Assembly (NCBI GenBank): GCA_900012615.1
Contig: LT009756.1
Span: 512,035-576,034 of the forward strand
DNA: 64,000 bases
Direction: 5' to 3'
Source of the DNA: Agrobacterium genomosp. 13 str. CFBP 6927
GTDB lineage: Bacteria; Pseudomonadota; Alphaproteobacteria; Rhizobiales; Rhizobiaceae
Below, piece by piece: positions 1 to 7,626 of this stretch. Every line of letters begins with the position of its first letter. Within the stretch, counting starts at the first letter, position 1. Under the pieces are notes generated by a model. The model had not been told where the DNA came from. It worked only from the letters and a program-made list of their open reading frames with translations, and searched no databases. Made by a program: the position numbers and the translations under genes.

Positions 1-2
1 AC

Positions 3-1502
3 CGGGTAACCACTGACCTCAAACTCAAGCCGGCCGATATGGTCGGCGTCCGCAATCAGGGCGAGCTTGGCCTGCTTCTTGATCTCTTGACGGGGGCGGA
101 TGCACGTCCGCTTTCGCCGCGTGAAGCGCTCAACGGTGCGGTGGGCGAGGCGATCCGGCTGGAACTGACGCCGGATGAAAATACGCTGATCGTGACCGCC
201 AAGGCCGCAACGCCGGAAGCCGCGATGCGGCTGACCGATTATCTCTCGATGCGGATCATGGCGGATGGTAAGGCTGGCACCATGACACCCGCCATGCGCG
301 AGACGGAGAGGGCGCGGACCCGGCTAGACGAGGCGGAAGCGGCGCTGAACGGTTTCCAGATGCGCCACGGCGACACCGTCCTGTCGGAAGTGCAGCAGCT
401 TGAACAGCAATTACGCGACGTCAATAATAGTCTTGCAGGCGCTACACAGCAGCAGCAGTCGCTTCAGGCGGATCTGGCGGCGGCCTCTGCCCTGAAACCG
501 AATGATGTGTGGTCGAAGCCGTTGCCGACAGGGATCGCTTTTTCCGCACTCGAGGATATCAGGCAAAGACATGCCAGTGCCAGCATGGCGCTTGCCGGCG
601 TCTCGGTCGATTATGGACCGAAGCATCCGCGCCGCATTGCCGCCCAGAATGGGGTGGATGCCGTGCAGTCGCTGGCCGCCCCGGCGCTCCGCCAGCTGGT
701 CGACGGTTTGCGAACGGATGAAAAACGCGTTGCCCAGGAGATCGCAACAGCGACTGGCGAACGTACCAGATACCTCGATCGCCTGAACGGCCTCGGCGTC
801 GCCCCCGGTGACCTTTCCAGGTTGCAGGGTGAGCTGGAAACGGCGAGAAGTGCCTATCTCGAGGCGAGCGAACGCCGTGATCTCGCTTCCTCCACCACGC
901 CCGCCATTGAAACCCGTCTTGCGAAGAAGGCCGGCCCGGGCGAATTGTCGCGCGATCTGACGCAAGCTGCGATGATGGCGGGCGGCGGCGCCTTGATCGG
1001 CCTGCTGGGCAGCCTCTATCTCCTGAGCTACCGCCGCCACGACGAGGAAGAGGTGGCCGCACCGATCCTGGAAAACGACGAACAACTTCCGCTCGCCATG
1101 GAAGCGGACGAGGAATTCCGGCAGGAGCAATCCCCGCAATTTGCCGAGTTCGAGCCAATCGAGCCGGATGTGTTCCACGATCTTGAAGAACTTGCCGCAG
1201 ATGGCGATGTCGAACCAGAGGATGCTTTTGCCGATTATTACGCCGGGGCGGCGAATGATGCCGATGACATCCCGCTGGACGAGCGCGTGCGGCAGGTGCT
1301 GATGGGCAATCGTAGCTTCCAGACGGCCGATCAGCCGCGACCTGAGCTTCCGTCCCTGTTGAGCGAAGCCCTTGCCGGACATTTCGATCACGAACAGGCC
1401 GAAGCCGAGGAATTGGCGGAATTGAGACGCGAGCTGGCGCTCTTGAGGGAGCGTCTCGCCGATTACGCCGATCACCGCGACGGCTACCGCAAAACAGCCT
1501 GA
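3..1502 (+). CDS. Wzz/GumC-like polysaccharide co-polymerase, 3' part
   Basis: The reading frame is open from the first bases of the window with no stop, so the gene starts upstream and only its 3' part is visible (about 499 codons). The visible part has a long coiled-coil region (heptad-like [20 protein letters not shown] around residue 140), a single late membrane helix ([18 protein letters not shown]), and then an acidic cytoplasmic tail of about 160 residues ending in another short coiled coil. Coiled coil followed by a C-terminal membrane helix is the layout of Wzz/GumC/ExoP proteins, which set chain length in exopolysaccharide export. There is no Walker tyrosine-kinase domain after the last helix, so any kinase would have to be a separate protein. 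The exact polymer is unknown. Family assignment is by architecture, because the diagnostic N-terminal Wzz domain is not in view. Confidence 0.6.
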   Translation, partial: RVTTDLKLKPADMVGVRNQGELGLLLDLLTGADARPLSPREALNGAVGEAIRLELTPDENTLIVTAKAATPEAAMRLTDYLSMRIMADGKAGTMTPAMRETERARTRLDEAEAALNGFQMRHGDTVLSEVQQLEQQLRDVNNSLAGATQQQQSLQADLAAASALKPNDVWSKPLPTGIAFSALEDIRQRHASASMALAGVSVDYGPKHPRRIAAQNGVDAVQSLAAPALRQLVDGLRTDEKRVAQEIATATGERTRYLDRLNGLGVAPGDLSRLQGELETARSAYLEASERRDLASSTTPAIETRLAKKAGPGELSRDLTQAAMMAGGGALIGLLGSLYLLSYRRHDEEEVAAPILENDEQLPLAMEADEEFRQEQSPQFAEFEPIEPDVFHDLEELAADGDVEPEDAFADYYAGAANDADDIPLDERVRQVLMGNRSFQTADQPRPELPSLLSEALAGHFDHEQAEAEELAELRRELALLRERLADYADHRDGYRKTA

Positions 1503-1579
1503 AAACGCCGCATTTTCGCTTGCATTCCTGCGAAGGGGGCACCATACGGAGCCTACGTAACCCAGCAGGAGCAGGACGC

Positions 1580-2479
1580 ATGGCAGTTGTGATTGACGGG
1601 AAGGCGAAGGCGGCTTCGGTCGTGGAGGAAGTCCGCAAATCGGCAGAAGCGCTTGAGGCGGAAAAGGGTGTGAAGCCCGGCCTCGCGGTCGTCATCGTCG
1701 GCAATGACCCCGCCAGCCACGCCTATGTGAACTCCAAGAGCAAGATGGCCAAGCAATGCGGCTTCAACTCCATCCAGCACACGCTGCCGGAGGAAACCAC
1801 GCAGGCCGCACTCCTGAAGCTTGTCGGCGAATTGAACGCCGATGCCTCCATCCATGGCATTCTGGTGCAGCTTCCCCTGCCGAAACACTTCAATTCCGAT
1901 GAGATCATCCAGTCGATCCTGCCGGAGAAGGATGTCGACGGCCTGAGCGTGCTCAATGCCGGCAAGCTGGCAACCGGCGATCTCGCCACTGGCCTCATCT
2001 CCTGCACGCCCGCCGGTGCCATGCTTCTGGTGCGCGGCATTCATGGCGACGACCTTTCCGGCCTGAATGCCGTGGTCATCGGCCGCTCGAACCTGTTCGG
2101 CAAGCCGATGGGCCAGCTTCTGCTGAATGCCAATGCCACGGTGACGATGGCGCATTCACGCACAAAGGACCTCGCCACCGTCTGCAAGACGGCGGATATT
2201 CTGGTGGCGGCGGTCGGCCGTGCGGCGATGGTGAAGGGCGACTGGGTGAAATCCGGCGCGACCGTCATCGATGTCGGCATCAACCGCATTCCCGCGCCGG
2301 AAAAGGGCGAAGGTAAGTCGAAGCTGGTGGGCGATGTTGCCTTTGATGAGGCAAGCGCCGTGGCCGCCGCCATCACGCCGGTTCCCGGCGGCGTCGGCCC
2401 GATGACGATCGCCATGCTGATGGCCAACACCGTCATCGCCGCTCATCGCGCGCTGGGTCTGACCGCGCCGAAGTTTTAA
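1580..2479 (+). CDS. folD: Bifunctional methylenetetrahydrofolate dehydrogenase/cyclohydrolase FolD
   Basis: FolD interconverts 5,10-methylene-THF, 5,10-methenyl-THF and 10-formyl-THF in the cytoplasm using NADP+, supplying one-carbon units. The 299-residue product has the family length and signatures: the catalytic Tyr-x3-Lys in [14 protein letters not shown], the folate-site strings VQLPLPKH and [13 protein letters not shown], the nucleotide-binding [16 protein letters not shown] and the C-terminal [11 protein letters not shown]. The start at 1580 (MAVVIDGKA) is chosen because an AGGAG-type ribosome site lies just upstream and family members start here. An upstream in-frame start would add 20 atypical residues. 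It stands alone, about 100 bp after the co-polymerase gene and with a repeat element behind it. Confidence 0.97.
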   Translation: MAVVIDGKAKAASVVEEVRKSAEALEAEKGVKPGLAVVIVGNDPASHAYVNSKSKMAKQCGFNSIQHTLPEETTQAALLKLVGELNADASIHGILVQLPLPKHFNSDEIIQSILPEKDVDGLSVLNAGKLATGDLATGLISCTPAGAMLLVRGIHGDDLSGLNAVVIGRSNLFGKPMGQLLLNANATVTMAHSRTKDLATVCKTADILVAAVGRAAMVKGDWVKSGATVIDVGINRIPAPEKGEGKSKLVGDVAFDEASAVAAAITPVPGGVGPMTIAMLMANTVIAAHRALGLTAPKF

Positions 2480-2540
2480 GCCTGTCGCGTTCAATCGAAC
2501 TACACGGCACAGGAATTTTTGTGCGCTGCCCCTTCACTTC

Positions 2541-2653
2541 CGTCATTCCGGCCTTGAGCCGGAATCCAGCCGACGCGCGTCTGCGTGGCGAGACGACTCT
2601 TTTCAGCCCAAGGACTTGGGCTGGCTGGATACCGGCTCAAGGCCGGTACGACG
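2541..2653. repeat. Mosaic palindromic intergenic repeat, copy 1
   Basis: This intergenic block is built of stem-loop modules. It opens with ATTCCGGC-cttga-GCCGGAAT, has a core containing GACGCGCGTCTGCG and AGCCCAAG-ga-CTTGGGCT, and closes with ACCGGC-tcaag-GCCGGT followed by ACGACGG. Related blocks lie at 20972-21082 and 57483-57615 and in short form at 62501-62575. It resembles the rhizobial RIME-type intergenic mosaic elements. It sits between convergent folD and aglR, where it might also act as a transcription barrier. Confidence 0.8.
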
Positions 2654-2675
2654 GCCGGGAGATGGAGGCCAGCCT

Positions 2676-3701
2676 TTACGCTTTCGGAGCCGGCCCCGTC
2701 GAAGCACGCACCACCAGTTCCGCCTTCCAGAGTTCCTGATGCGGTTCCGTCTGGTTCAGCTTGATCCGGTTGATCAGGCGCTGGCCCACGCGCACCCCCG
2801 CCGCACGGAGTGACGAGCGGGTGGTGGTGAGCGGCACGGAGAAATTATCGGGCTTCAAAAGCGGCAGCACGTCGTCATGGGCGATCAGCGAAATGTCCTT
2901 GCCGGGTTTTAACCCTCGCTGGTTCATCGAGCGGATCGCGCCGAGCGCAAGCGCGGTACTGGCGCAGAGAATGGCGGTCGGTTTTTCCGGGCGCGACAGC
3001 AAGGCTTCCATGCCGAGATAACCTTCCTCATCGGTCATGCTGCTGTGTCGCTTGTTGTTCGCATGCAATGTCAGGCCATTTGCCGAAAGCGCCTTTTCCA
3101 CCCCGAGACAGCGCCGATAGGTGAAATCATAACCCTCCGGGCCATTCAGAAGCCCGATCCGCGTGTGGCCAAGCTGGAGGAGAAGCTGGGTCGCATCGCG
3201 AAAAGCGCCCTCATTGTCCACGTCGAGATAGGGATAATCCTCCTCCACGCCGACGGAGCGGCCATGCACGAGGAAGGGCAGGGAGAGCGACTGCATCATG
3301 GCGATACGCGGGTCGTTCTTCTTCATATAGGCGAGATAGATGCCATCGACGCTGCCGCTTGCGGCAAGCCCCCGCAGGGCTTCGCGTTCCTTTTCCGGCT
3401 CTGTCGGCATGATAACGAGATGAAAGCCGCTGCGCGATGCTTCTTCGCCGAGACCGCTCAGGAATTCGCCGAAATGCACGTCGGAACGATGGTGTTCGCC
3501 AATCGGCATGACAAGCCCGATGGAACCGACCTTGCCCGTCGCCAGTCGCTGTGCCGCGGCATTCGGGCGATAGCCCGTCTTTTCGGCAGCCTCCATCACG
3601 CGGCGGCGCGTTTCGGCGCTGACCTCGGGATAGCCGTTGAGCGCCCTGCTGATGGTCGTCTGCGAAATGCCCAGCAGTTGCGACAACTGTTTCAGGTTCA
3701 T
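2676..3701 (-). CDS. aglR: LacI-family repressor of the alpha-glucoside operon (AglR)
   Basis: This is a 341-residue LacI/GalR-family regulator. The N-terminal helix-turn-helix is LKQLSQLLGISQTTISRALN, the hinge follows at NAAAQRLATGK, and a periplasmic-binding-protein-like sugar domain fills residues 60-340. It is divergent from aglE, the arrangement of S. meliloti aglR with aglEFGAK, so the effector is expected to be an alpha-glucoside. The start at 3701 (MNLKQLSQ) is preferred over in-frame ATGs at 3710 and 3719 because GGAGGAA lies 9 bases upstream of it and actually overlaps the two longer starts. A matching palindrome lies over its own promoter, suggesting autorepression. The name rests on context plus family. 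Confidence 0.88.
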   Translation of the reverse strand: MNLKQLSQLLGISQTTISRALNGYPEVSAETRRRVMEAAEKTGYRPNAAAQRLATGKVGSIGLVMPIGEHHRSDVHFGEFLSGLGEEASRSGFHLVIMPTEPEKEREALRGLAASGSVDGIYLAYMKKNDPRIAMMQSLSLPFLVHGRSVGVEEDYPYLDVDNEGAFRDATQLLLQLGHTRIGLLNGPEGYDFTYRRCLGVEKALSANGLTLHANNKRHSSMTDEEGYLGMEALLSRPEKPTAILCASTALALGAIRSMNQRGLKPGKDISLIAHDDVLPLLKPDNFSVPLTTTRSSLRAAGVRVGQRLINRIKLNQTEPHQELWKAELVVRASTGPAPKA

Positions 3702-3760
3702 GTCTCTCATTTCCTCCATGCGTGCGCTCTGGAAACGGTAAAACCTCTCCCCAGGCCTCC

Positions 3761-3770
3761 AAAGCGCTTT
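3761..3770. promoter_or_regulatory. Candidate AglR operator O1
   Basis: The perfect palindrome AAAGCGCTTT has the CG-centred symmetry usual for LacI-family operators. It lies at the expected transcription start of the aglR promoter, about 60 bp upstream of the aglR start codon, and repeats the core of the palindrome at 3917-3928. Confidence 0.6.
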
Positions 3771-3773
3771 AGA

Positions 3774-3802
3774 TTTTTACCAGCCTCTGCCGCTTTTCTC
3801 AA
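3774..3802 (-). promoter_or_regulatory. Candidate aglR promoter
   Basis: Read on the minus strand, TTGAGA (3802-3797) is followed after exactly 17 bases by TAAAAA (3779-3774). The implied start near 3767 falls inside operator O1. This is a motif match only. Confidence 0.4.
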
Positions 3803-3877
3803 TCGAAAACGATAGCCGCCTTTCTAAATAAATATGATTATTCACGAGGCGCTGCAACGTTTCCGCAGAAAGAGCCT

Positions 3878-3909
3878 CTTGACTCCTTCTTGATGACAAT
3901 GAGATGAAT
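3878..3909 (+). promoter_or_regulatory. Candidate aglE operon promoter
   Basis: CTTGAC at 3878-3883 matches the rhizobial -35 consensus. The -10 match 17-20 bases later (AGATGAAT region) is poor, as expected for a regulated promoter. The implied start near 3912-3916 abuts operator O2. Confidence 0.4.
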
Positions 3910-3916
3910 AGGCAGC

Positions 3917-3928
3917 CAAAGCGCTTTG
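3917..3928. promoter_or_regulatory. Candidate AglR operator O2
   Basis: The perfect 12-bp palindrome CAAAGCGCTTTG lies about 50 bp upstream of the aglE start, just downstream of the putative promoter. That is the classic position for repressor blocking. Its centre is 157 bp from that of O1, close to fifteen helical turns, so looping between the two is geometrically possible. Confidence 0.65.
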
Positions 3929-3976
3929 ATTGAGCGAGGACGCTTTGAGCCTTTTATGTGATGGGAGGTAAATCAC

Positions 3977-5338
3977 ATGCAGAAGACTCTTTTGGCGACG
4001 GCTGCTGCAATAGCGCTGCTGTCCGGTGCGGCCTTTGCCGCTGACCTGAAATTCGCGCCCGGCGGTGACGCCAAGTTCAACTGGAAAAGCTACGAGGACT
4101 TCAAGGCGGCCCATGCCGATCTGAAAGGCCAGACGCTGACGATTTTCGGCCCGTGGCGCGGTGAGGATGAGGCGCTGTTCCAGTCGGTGCTTGCCTATTT
4201 CGCCGATGCGACCGGTGTGAACGTCCGTTATTCCTCGTCGGAAAATTACGAGCAGCAGATCGTCATCGACACGCAGGCCGGTTCACCACCCAATATCGCC
4301 ATCCTGCCGCAGCCCGGCCTTCTGGCCGATCTGGCCGCCAAGGGCTTCCTCGTGCCGCTCGGCGACAAGACCGCCGATTGGGTCAAGGAAAATTACGGCG
4401 CGGGCCAGTCCTGGGTCGATCTCGGCAGCTACAAGGGCAAGGACGGCAACAAGGCCTATTTCGCCTTCCCCTTCAAGGCGGACGTGAAGTCGCTCGTCTG
4501 GTACGTGCCTGAGAACTTCGAAGAAGCAGGCTACAAGGTGCCCGAGAGCATGGAAGACCTGTTCAAGCTGACGGACCAGATCGTCGCCGATGGCGGCACG
4601 CCCTGGTGCATCGGTCTCGGCTCCGGCGGCGCAACCGGCTGGCCGGCAACGGACTGGGTGGAAGACCTGATGCTGCGCACGCAGCCGCTCGACGTCTACC
4701 AGAAATGGACGACCAACGAGGTCAAATTCACCGATCCGGCCGTGGTCGGGGCGATCAACGAGTTCGGCAAATTCGCCAAGAACGAAAAATATGTCAGCGG
4801 CGGCGTCGCGGCCGTGGCCTCCACCGACTTCCGCGACAGCCCCAAGGGCCTCTTCGACATTCCGCCGAAGTGCTACCTGCACCATCAGGCGTCGTTCATT
4901 CCGTCCTTCTTCCCGGAAGGCACCAAAGTGGGCACGGATGCGGATTTCTTCTACATGCCGACTTACGCGTCCAAGCCTGACCTCGGCAAGCCGGTTCTCG
5001 GTGCCGGCACGCTGGTCACCATCACCAAGGAAGCGCCTGCCGCCAAGGCTTTCGTCGAATTCCTGCAAACGCCGATCGCCCATGAGGTCTGGATGGCGCA
5101 GTCCAGCTTCCTCACGCCCTATAAGGGCGTGAATGTCGAAACCTATGCCAATGAGCAGATGAAGCGACAGGGCGAAATCCTGACGACCGCGACAAGCTTC
5201 GGCTTCGATGGTTCCGACCTCATGCCCGGCAAGATCGGTGCCGGCGCATTCTGGACCGGCATGATCGATTTCGTCGGCGGCAAGTCCGCGGATCAGGTCG
5301 CGAGCGATATCCAGAAGGCCTGGGACGGCCTGAAGTAA
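3977..5338 (+). CDS. aglE: Alpha-glucoside ABC transporter substrate-binding protein AglE
   Basis: This is the periplasmic receptor of an ABC importer for alpha-glucosides (sucrose, maltose, trehalose class). The 453-residue product starts with a signal peptide (MQKTLLATAAAIALLSGAAF, cleavage probably after AFA) and continues as a family-1 solute-binding protein with GPWRGEDEALFQSVL near the N-terminus and TPWCIGLGSGGATGWPATDW in the middle. The start has a GGGAGGT ribosome site. It is the first gene of aglEFGAK and is followed by a strong hairpin before aglF, which would keep the receptor in excess over the membrane subunits. The substrate is assigned by operon homology with S. meliloti agl, not from visible binding residues. 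Confidence 0.88.
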   Translation: MQKTLLATAAAIALLSGAAFAADLKFAPGGDAKFNWKSYEDFKAAHADLKGQTLTIFGPWRGEDEALFQSVLAYFADATGVNVRYSSSENYEQQIVIDTQAGSPPNIAILPQPGLLADLAAKGFLVPLGDKTADWVKENYGAGQSWVDLGSYKGKDGNKAYFAFPFKADVKSLVWYVPENFEEAGYKVPESMEDLFKLTDQIVADGGTPWCIGLGSGGATGWPATDWVEDLMLRTQPLDVYQKWTTNEVKFTDPAVVGAINEFGKFAKNEKYVSGGVAAVASTDFRDSPKGLFDIPPKCYLHHQASFIPSFFPEGTKVGTDADFFYMPTYASKPDLGKPVLGAGTLVTITKEAPAAKAFVEFLQTPIAHEVWMAQSSFLTPYKGVNVETYANEQMKRQGEILTTATSFGFDGSDLMPGKIGAGAFWTGMIDFVGGKSADQVASDIQKAWDGLK

Positions 5339-5351
5339 AGATATCGGATCA

Positions 5352-5375
5352 GGCCCGGCGGTTTGCTGCCGGGCC
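5352..5375 (+). promoter_or_regulatory. Intercistronic hairpin between aglE and aglF
   Basis: GGCCCGGC (5352-5359) pairs with GCCGGGCC (5368-5375) across an 8-base loop. There is no U-run, so it is more likely an mRNA-stabilising hairpin behind the receptor cistron than a full terminator. Confidence 0.6.
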
Positions 5376-5443
5376 CTTACCAACGGCGCTGCCCCGACGA
5401 CCGCATAAATCAGCGCGGCGCGGAGAGGATCAAGGGAGGGAAC

Positions 5444-6457
5444 ATGGCTCAACAACTCGTTTCGGCCATCGGCGTGATGGTGGCGGGGGTCTTTGCCTGC
5501 GCTGCTTATTACTGGCTATCCGACAAGGTGCTTCAGGCGATCTTTCCGGTCCGCTCGGGAGACGTGCTTCAGGCATCCCGCAACCTCAATCGCCGCGCCG
5601 CCGTCCGGCCCTGGCTGTTCATCGGCCCGGCTTTGATCCTTCTGCTGGTCTATCTGGTCTACCCCGTCATCGCCACGCTGATCCTGTCTTTCTATGACCG
5701 GACCGGCAGCGAATTCGTCGGTCTCGCCAATTATCGCTGGGCGTTTTTCGATGCCGGTTTCCGCCAGTCGATCTTCAACAATATTCTCTGGCTCGCCGTG
5801 GTGCCGGCCGCCTGCACCTTCTTCGGTCTCGTCATCGCCGTCATGACCGATCGCATCTGGTGGGGCAACATCGCCAAATCCATCGTCTTCATGCCGATGG
5901 CGATCTCCTTCGTCGGCGCCTCCGTCATCTGGAAGTTCATCTATGAATACCGTGCCGAAGGGCAGGTGCAGATCGGCCTCTTGAACGCCATCGTCGAGTT
6001 TTTCGGCGGCAATCCTGAGGTCTGGATTTCCATGCCCTTCTGGAACAATTTCTTCCTGATGATCATCCTCATCTGGATCCAGACCGGTTTTGCCATGGTC
6101 ATCCTGTCGGCGGCGCTGCGCGGCATTCCGGAAGAAACCATCGAAGCGGCCGTCATCGATGGCGCCAATGGCTGGCAGATATTCTGGAAGATCATGGTTC
6201 CGCAGATCTGGGGCACCATCGCTGTCGTCTGGACGACGATCACCATCCTCGTGCTCAAGGTCTTCGACATCGTGCTGACCATGACCAACGGTCAATGGAA
6301 CACCATGGTTCTCGCCAATCTCATGTTCGACTGGATGTTCCGCGGTGGCGGCGACAGCGGCCGAAGTGCGGTCATCGCGCTCATCATCATGGCGGCCGTC
6401 ACCCCCATCATGGTCTGGAACATCCGCCAGGCGAACCGCGAGATGGAGGGCCGCTGA
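5444..6457 (+). CDS. aglF: Alpha-glucoside ABC transporter permease AglF
   Basis: This is the MalF-like inner-membrane subunit (337 residues) of the alpha-glucoside importer. It has several hydrophobic helices and the permease EAA loop EETIEAAVIDGANGWQIFWK before the last helices. The start at 5444 (MAQQLVSA) follows GGGAGGG. Longer in-frame starts would run back into the aglE-aglF hairpin region. An extra helix (residues 5-30, AIGVMVAGVFACAAYYWL) precedes the usual first permease helix. The stop codon is one base from the aglG start, so the two are translationally coupled. Confidence 0.9.
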   Translation: MAQQLVSAIGVMVAGVFACAAYYWLSDKVLQAIFPVRSGDVLQASRNLNRRAAVRPWLFIGPALILLLVYLVYPVIATLILSFYDRTGSEFVGLANYRWAFFDAGFRQSIFNNILWLAVVPAACTFFGLVIAVMTDRIWWGNIAKSIVFMPMAISFVGASVIWKFIYEYRAEGQVQIGLLNAIVEFFGGNPEVWISMPFWNNFFLMIILIWIQTGFAMVILSAALRGIPEETIEAAVIDGANGWQIFWKIMVPQIWGTIAVVWTTITILVLKVFDIVLTMTNGQWNTMVLANLMFDWMFRGGGDSGRSAVIALIIMAAVTPIMVWNIRQANREMEGR

Positions 6458-6458
6458 G

Positions 6459-7619
6459 ATGAATATTTTCAAACGCCTTCGCCGCGTCGGCCTGCCGCGC
6501 CTCATCGTCCATGCCAGCGTTCTGGTCGTCGTGCTGCTCTGGCTCCTGCCAACCCTCGGCATTCTCGTGAGCTCGCTACGCGACAAGGACCAGATCACGG
6601 TCTCCGGCTGGTGGACGGCCTTCTCCAGTTCCGAACAGACCTCGGCGGTTCGCCTCGCCGATGCTTCGGTGCAGAAGCAGGATGGCAGCCGCTATGTCAT
6701 ATCGGGCAATGTTTTCGAAAGCGGGCAGGGCGGCAAGGTTGCGGCCTTCGGCGTTCGCGTACAGGAACCCACGGCGTTCAAAGCCGGCGAGGCGGCCGAT
6801 ATCGGTGACGGCGAAACATTGCTCGTCAATACGGACGGCACCTATGAATACAGCAAGGCCACGAGCTTTGAAGGCTCTCGCGGCAAGCGCGTCTATATTT
6901 CCGTCGCGACGCCGCCCGTCTTCACGCTCGATAATTATCGCACGGTTCTGACCTCGGAAGGCATCGGCCAATCCTTTGTCAATTCGCTGACGGTGGCCGT
7001 GCCCGCAACCGTCATCCCCATCCTCATTGCCGCCTTCGCCGCCTATGCGCTGTCCTGGATGAGCTTTTCCGGCCGCAATCTGCTGATTGCCATGGTGGTG
7101 GGCCTGATCGTCGTGCCGTTGCAGATGTCGCTGATCCCGCTTCTCAGGCTCTATAATGAAATCGGCACCATCTTCGGCGTGCCGTCCAAGACCTATGCCG
7201 GCATCTGGCTGGCGCACACCGCCTTCGGCCTGCCGCTCGCCATCTATCTGCTGCGCAACTATATTTCCGGCCTGCCGAAAGAGATCATCGAAAGCGCCCG
7301 CGTGGATGGCGCAAGCGATTTTGAAATCTTCGTCAAGATCATCCTGCCGCTCTCTTTCCCGGCTCTCGCCTCCTTCGCCATCTTCCAGTTCCTGTGGACC
7401 TGGAACGACCTGCTCGTCGCCATGGTCTTCCTCGGCACGCAGAAGGACGAGCTGGTGTTGACCGGCGCCTTGAACGCGCTGCTCGGTTCGCGCGGCGGCA
7501 ACTGGGAAATCCTCACCGCCTCGGCCTTCGTCACCATCGTTGTGCCGCTCTGCGTTTTCTTCGCTCTTCAACGTTATCTCGTGCGTGGCCTGCTCGCAGG
7601 CTCCGTCAAGGGAGGCTGA
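6459..7619 (+). CDS. aglG: Alpha-glucoside ABC transporter permease AglG
   Basis: This is the MalG-like membrane subunit (386 residues). The first helix is near residues 12-38. The remaining helices and the EAA loop KEIIESARVDGASDFEIFVK are in the C-terminal 250 residues, ending VRGLLAGSVKGG. Between helix 1 and the conserved domain lies an unusual hydrophilic segment of about 110 residues (residues 40-150) that should be periplasmic; ordinary MalG-type subunits lack it. The start at 6459 is immediately behind the aglF stop. It should pair with AglF over two copies of AglK. Confidence 0.9.
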   Translation: MNIFKRLRRVGLPRLIVHASVLVVVLLWLLPTLGILVSSLRDKDQITVSGWWTAFSSSEQTSAVRLADASVQKQDGSRYVISGNVFESGQGGKVAAFGVRVQEPTAFKAGEAADIGDGETLLVNTDGTYEYSKATSFEGSRGKRVYISVATPPVFTLDNYRTVLTSEGIGQSFVNSLTVAVPATVIPILIAAFAAYALSWMSFSGRNLLIAMVVGLIVVPLQMSLIPLLRLYNEIGTIFGVPSKTYAGIWLAHTAFGLPLAIYLLRNYISGLPKEIIESARVDGASDFEIFVKIILPLSFPALASFAIFQFLWTWNDLLVAMVFLGTQKDELVLTGALNALLGSRGGNWEILTASAFVTIVVPLCVFFALQRYLVRGLLAGSVKGG

Positions 7620-7626
7620 TTATTCC

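Noticed and set aside
411-1475. Long minus-strand frame opposite the co-polymerase gene
   Set aside because: It is a composition-driven shadow. It has no ribosome site, no recognisable motif and an unlikely amino-acid mix, whereas the plus strand has clear coiled-coil and membrane features.
2521-2739. Short plus-strand frame after folD
   Set aside because: It is contained almost wholly in a palindromic repeat and the antisense end of aglR.
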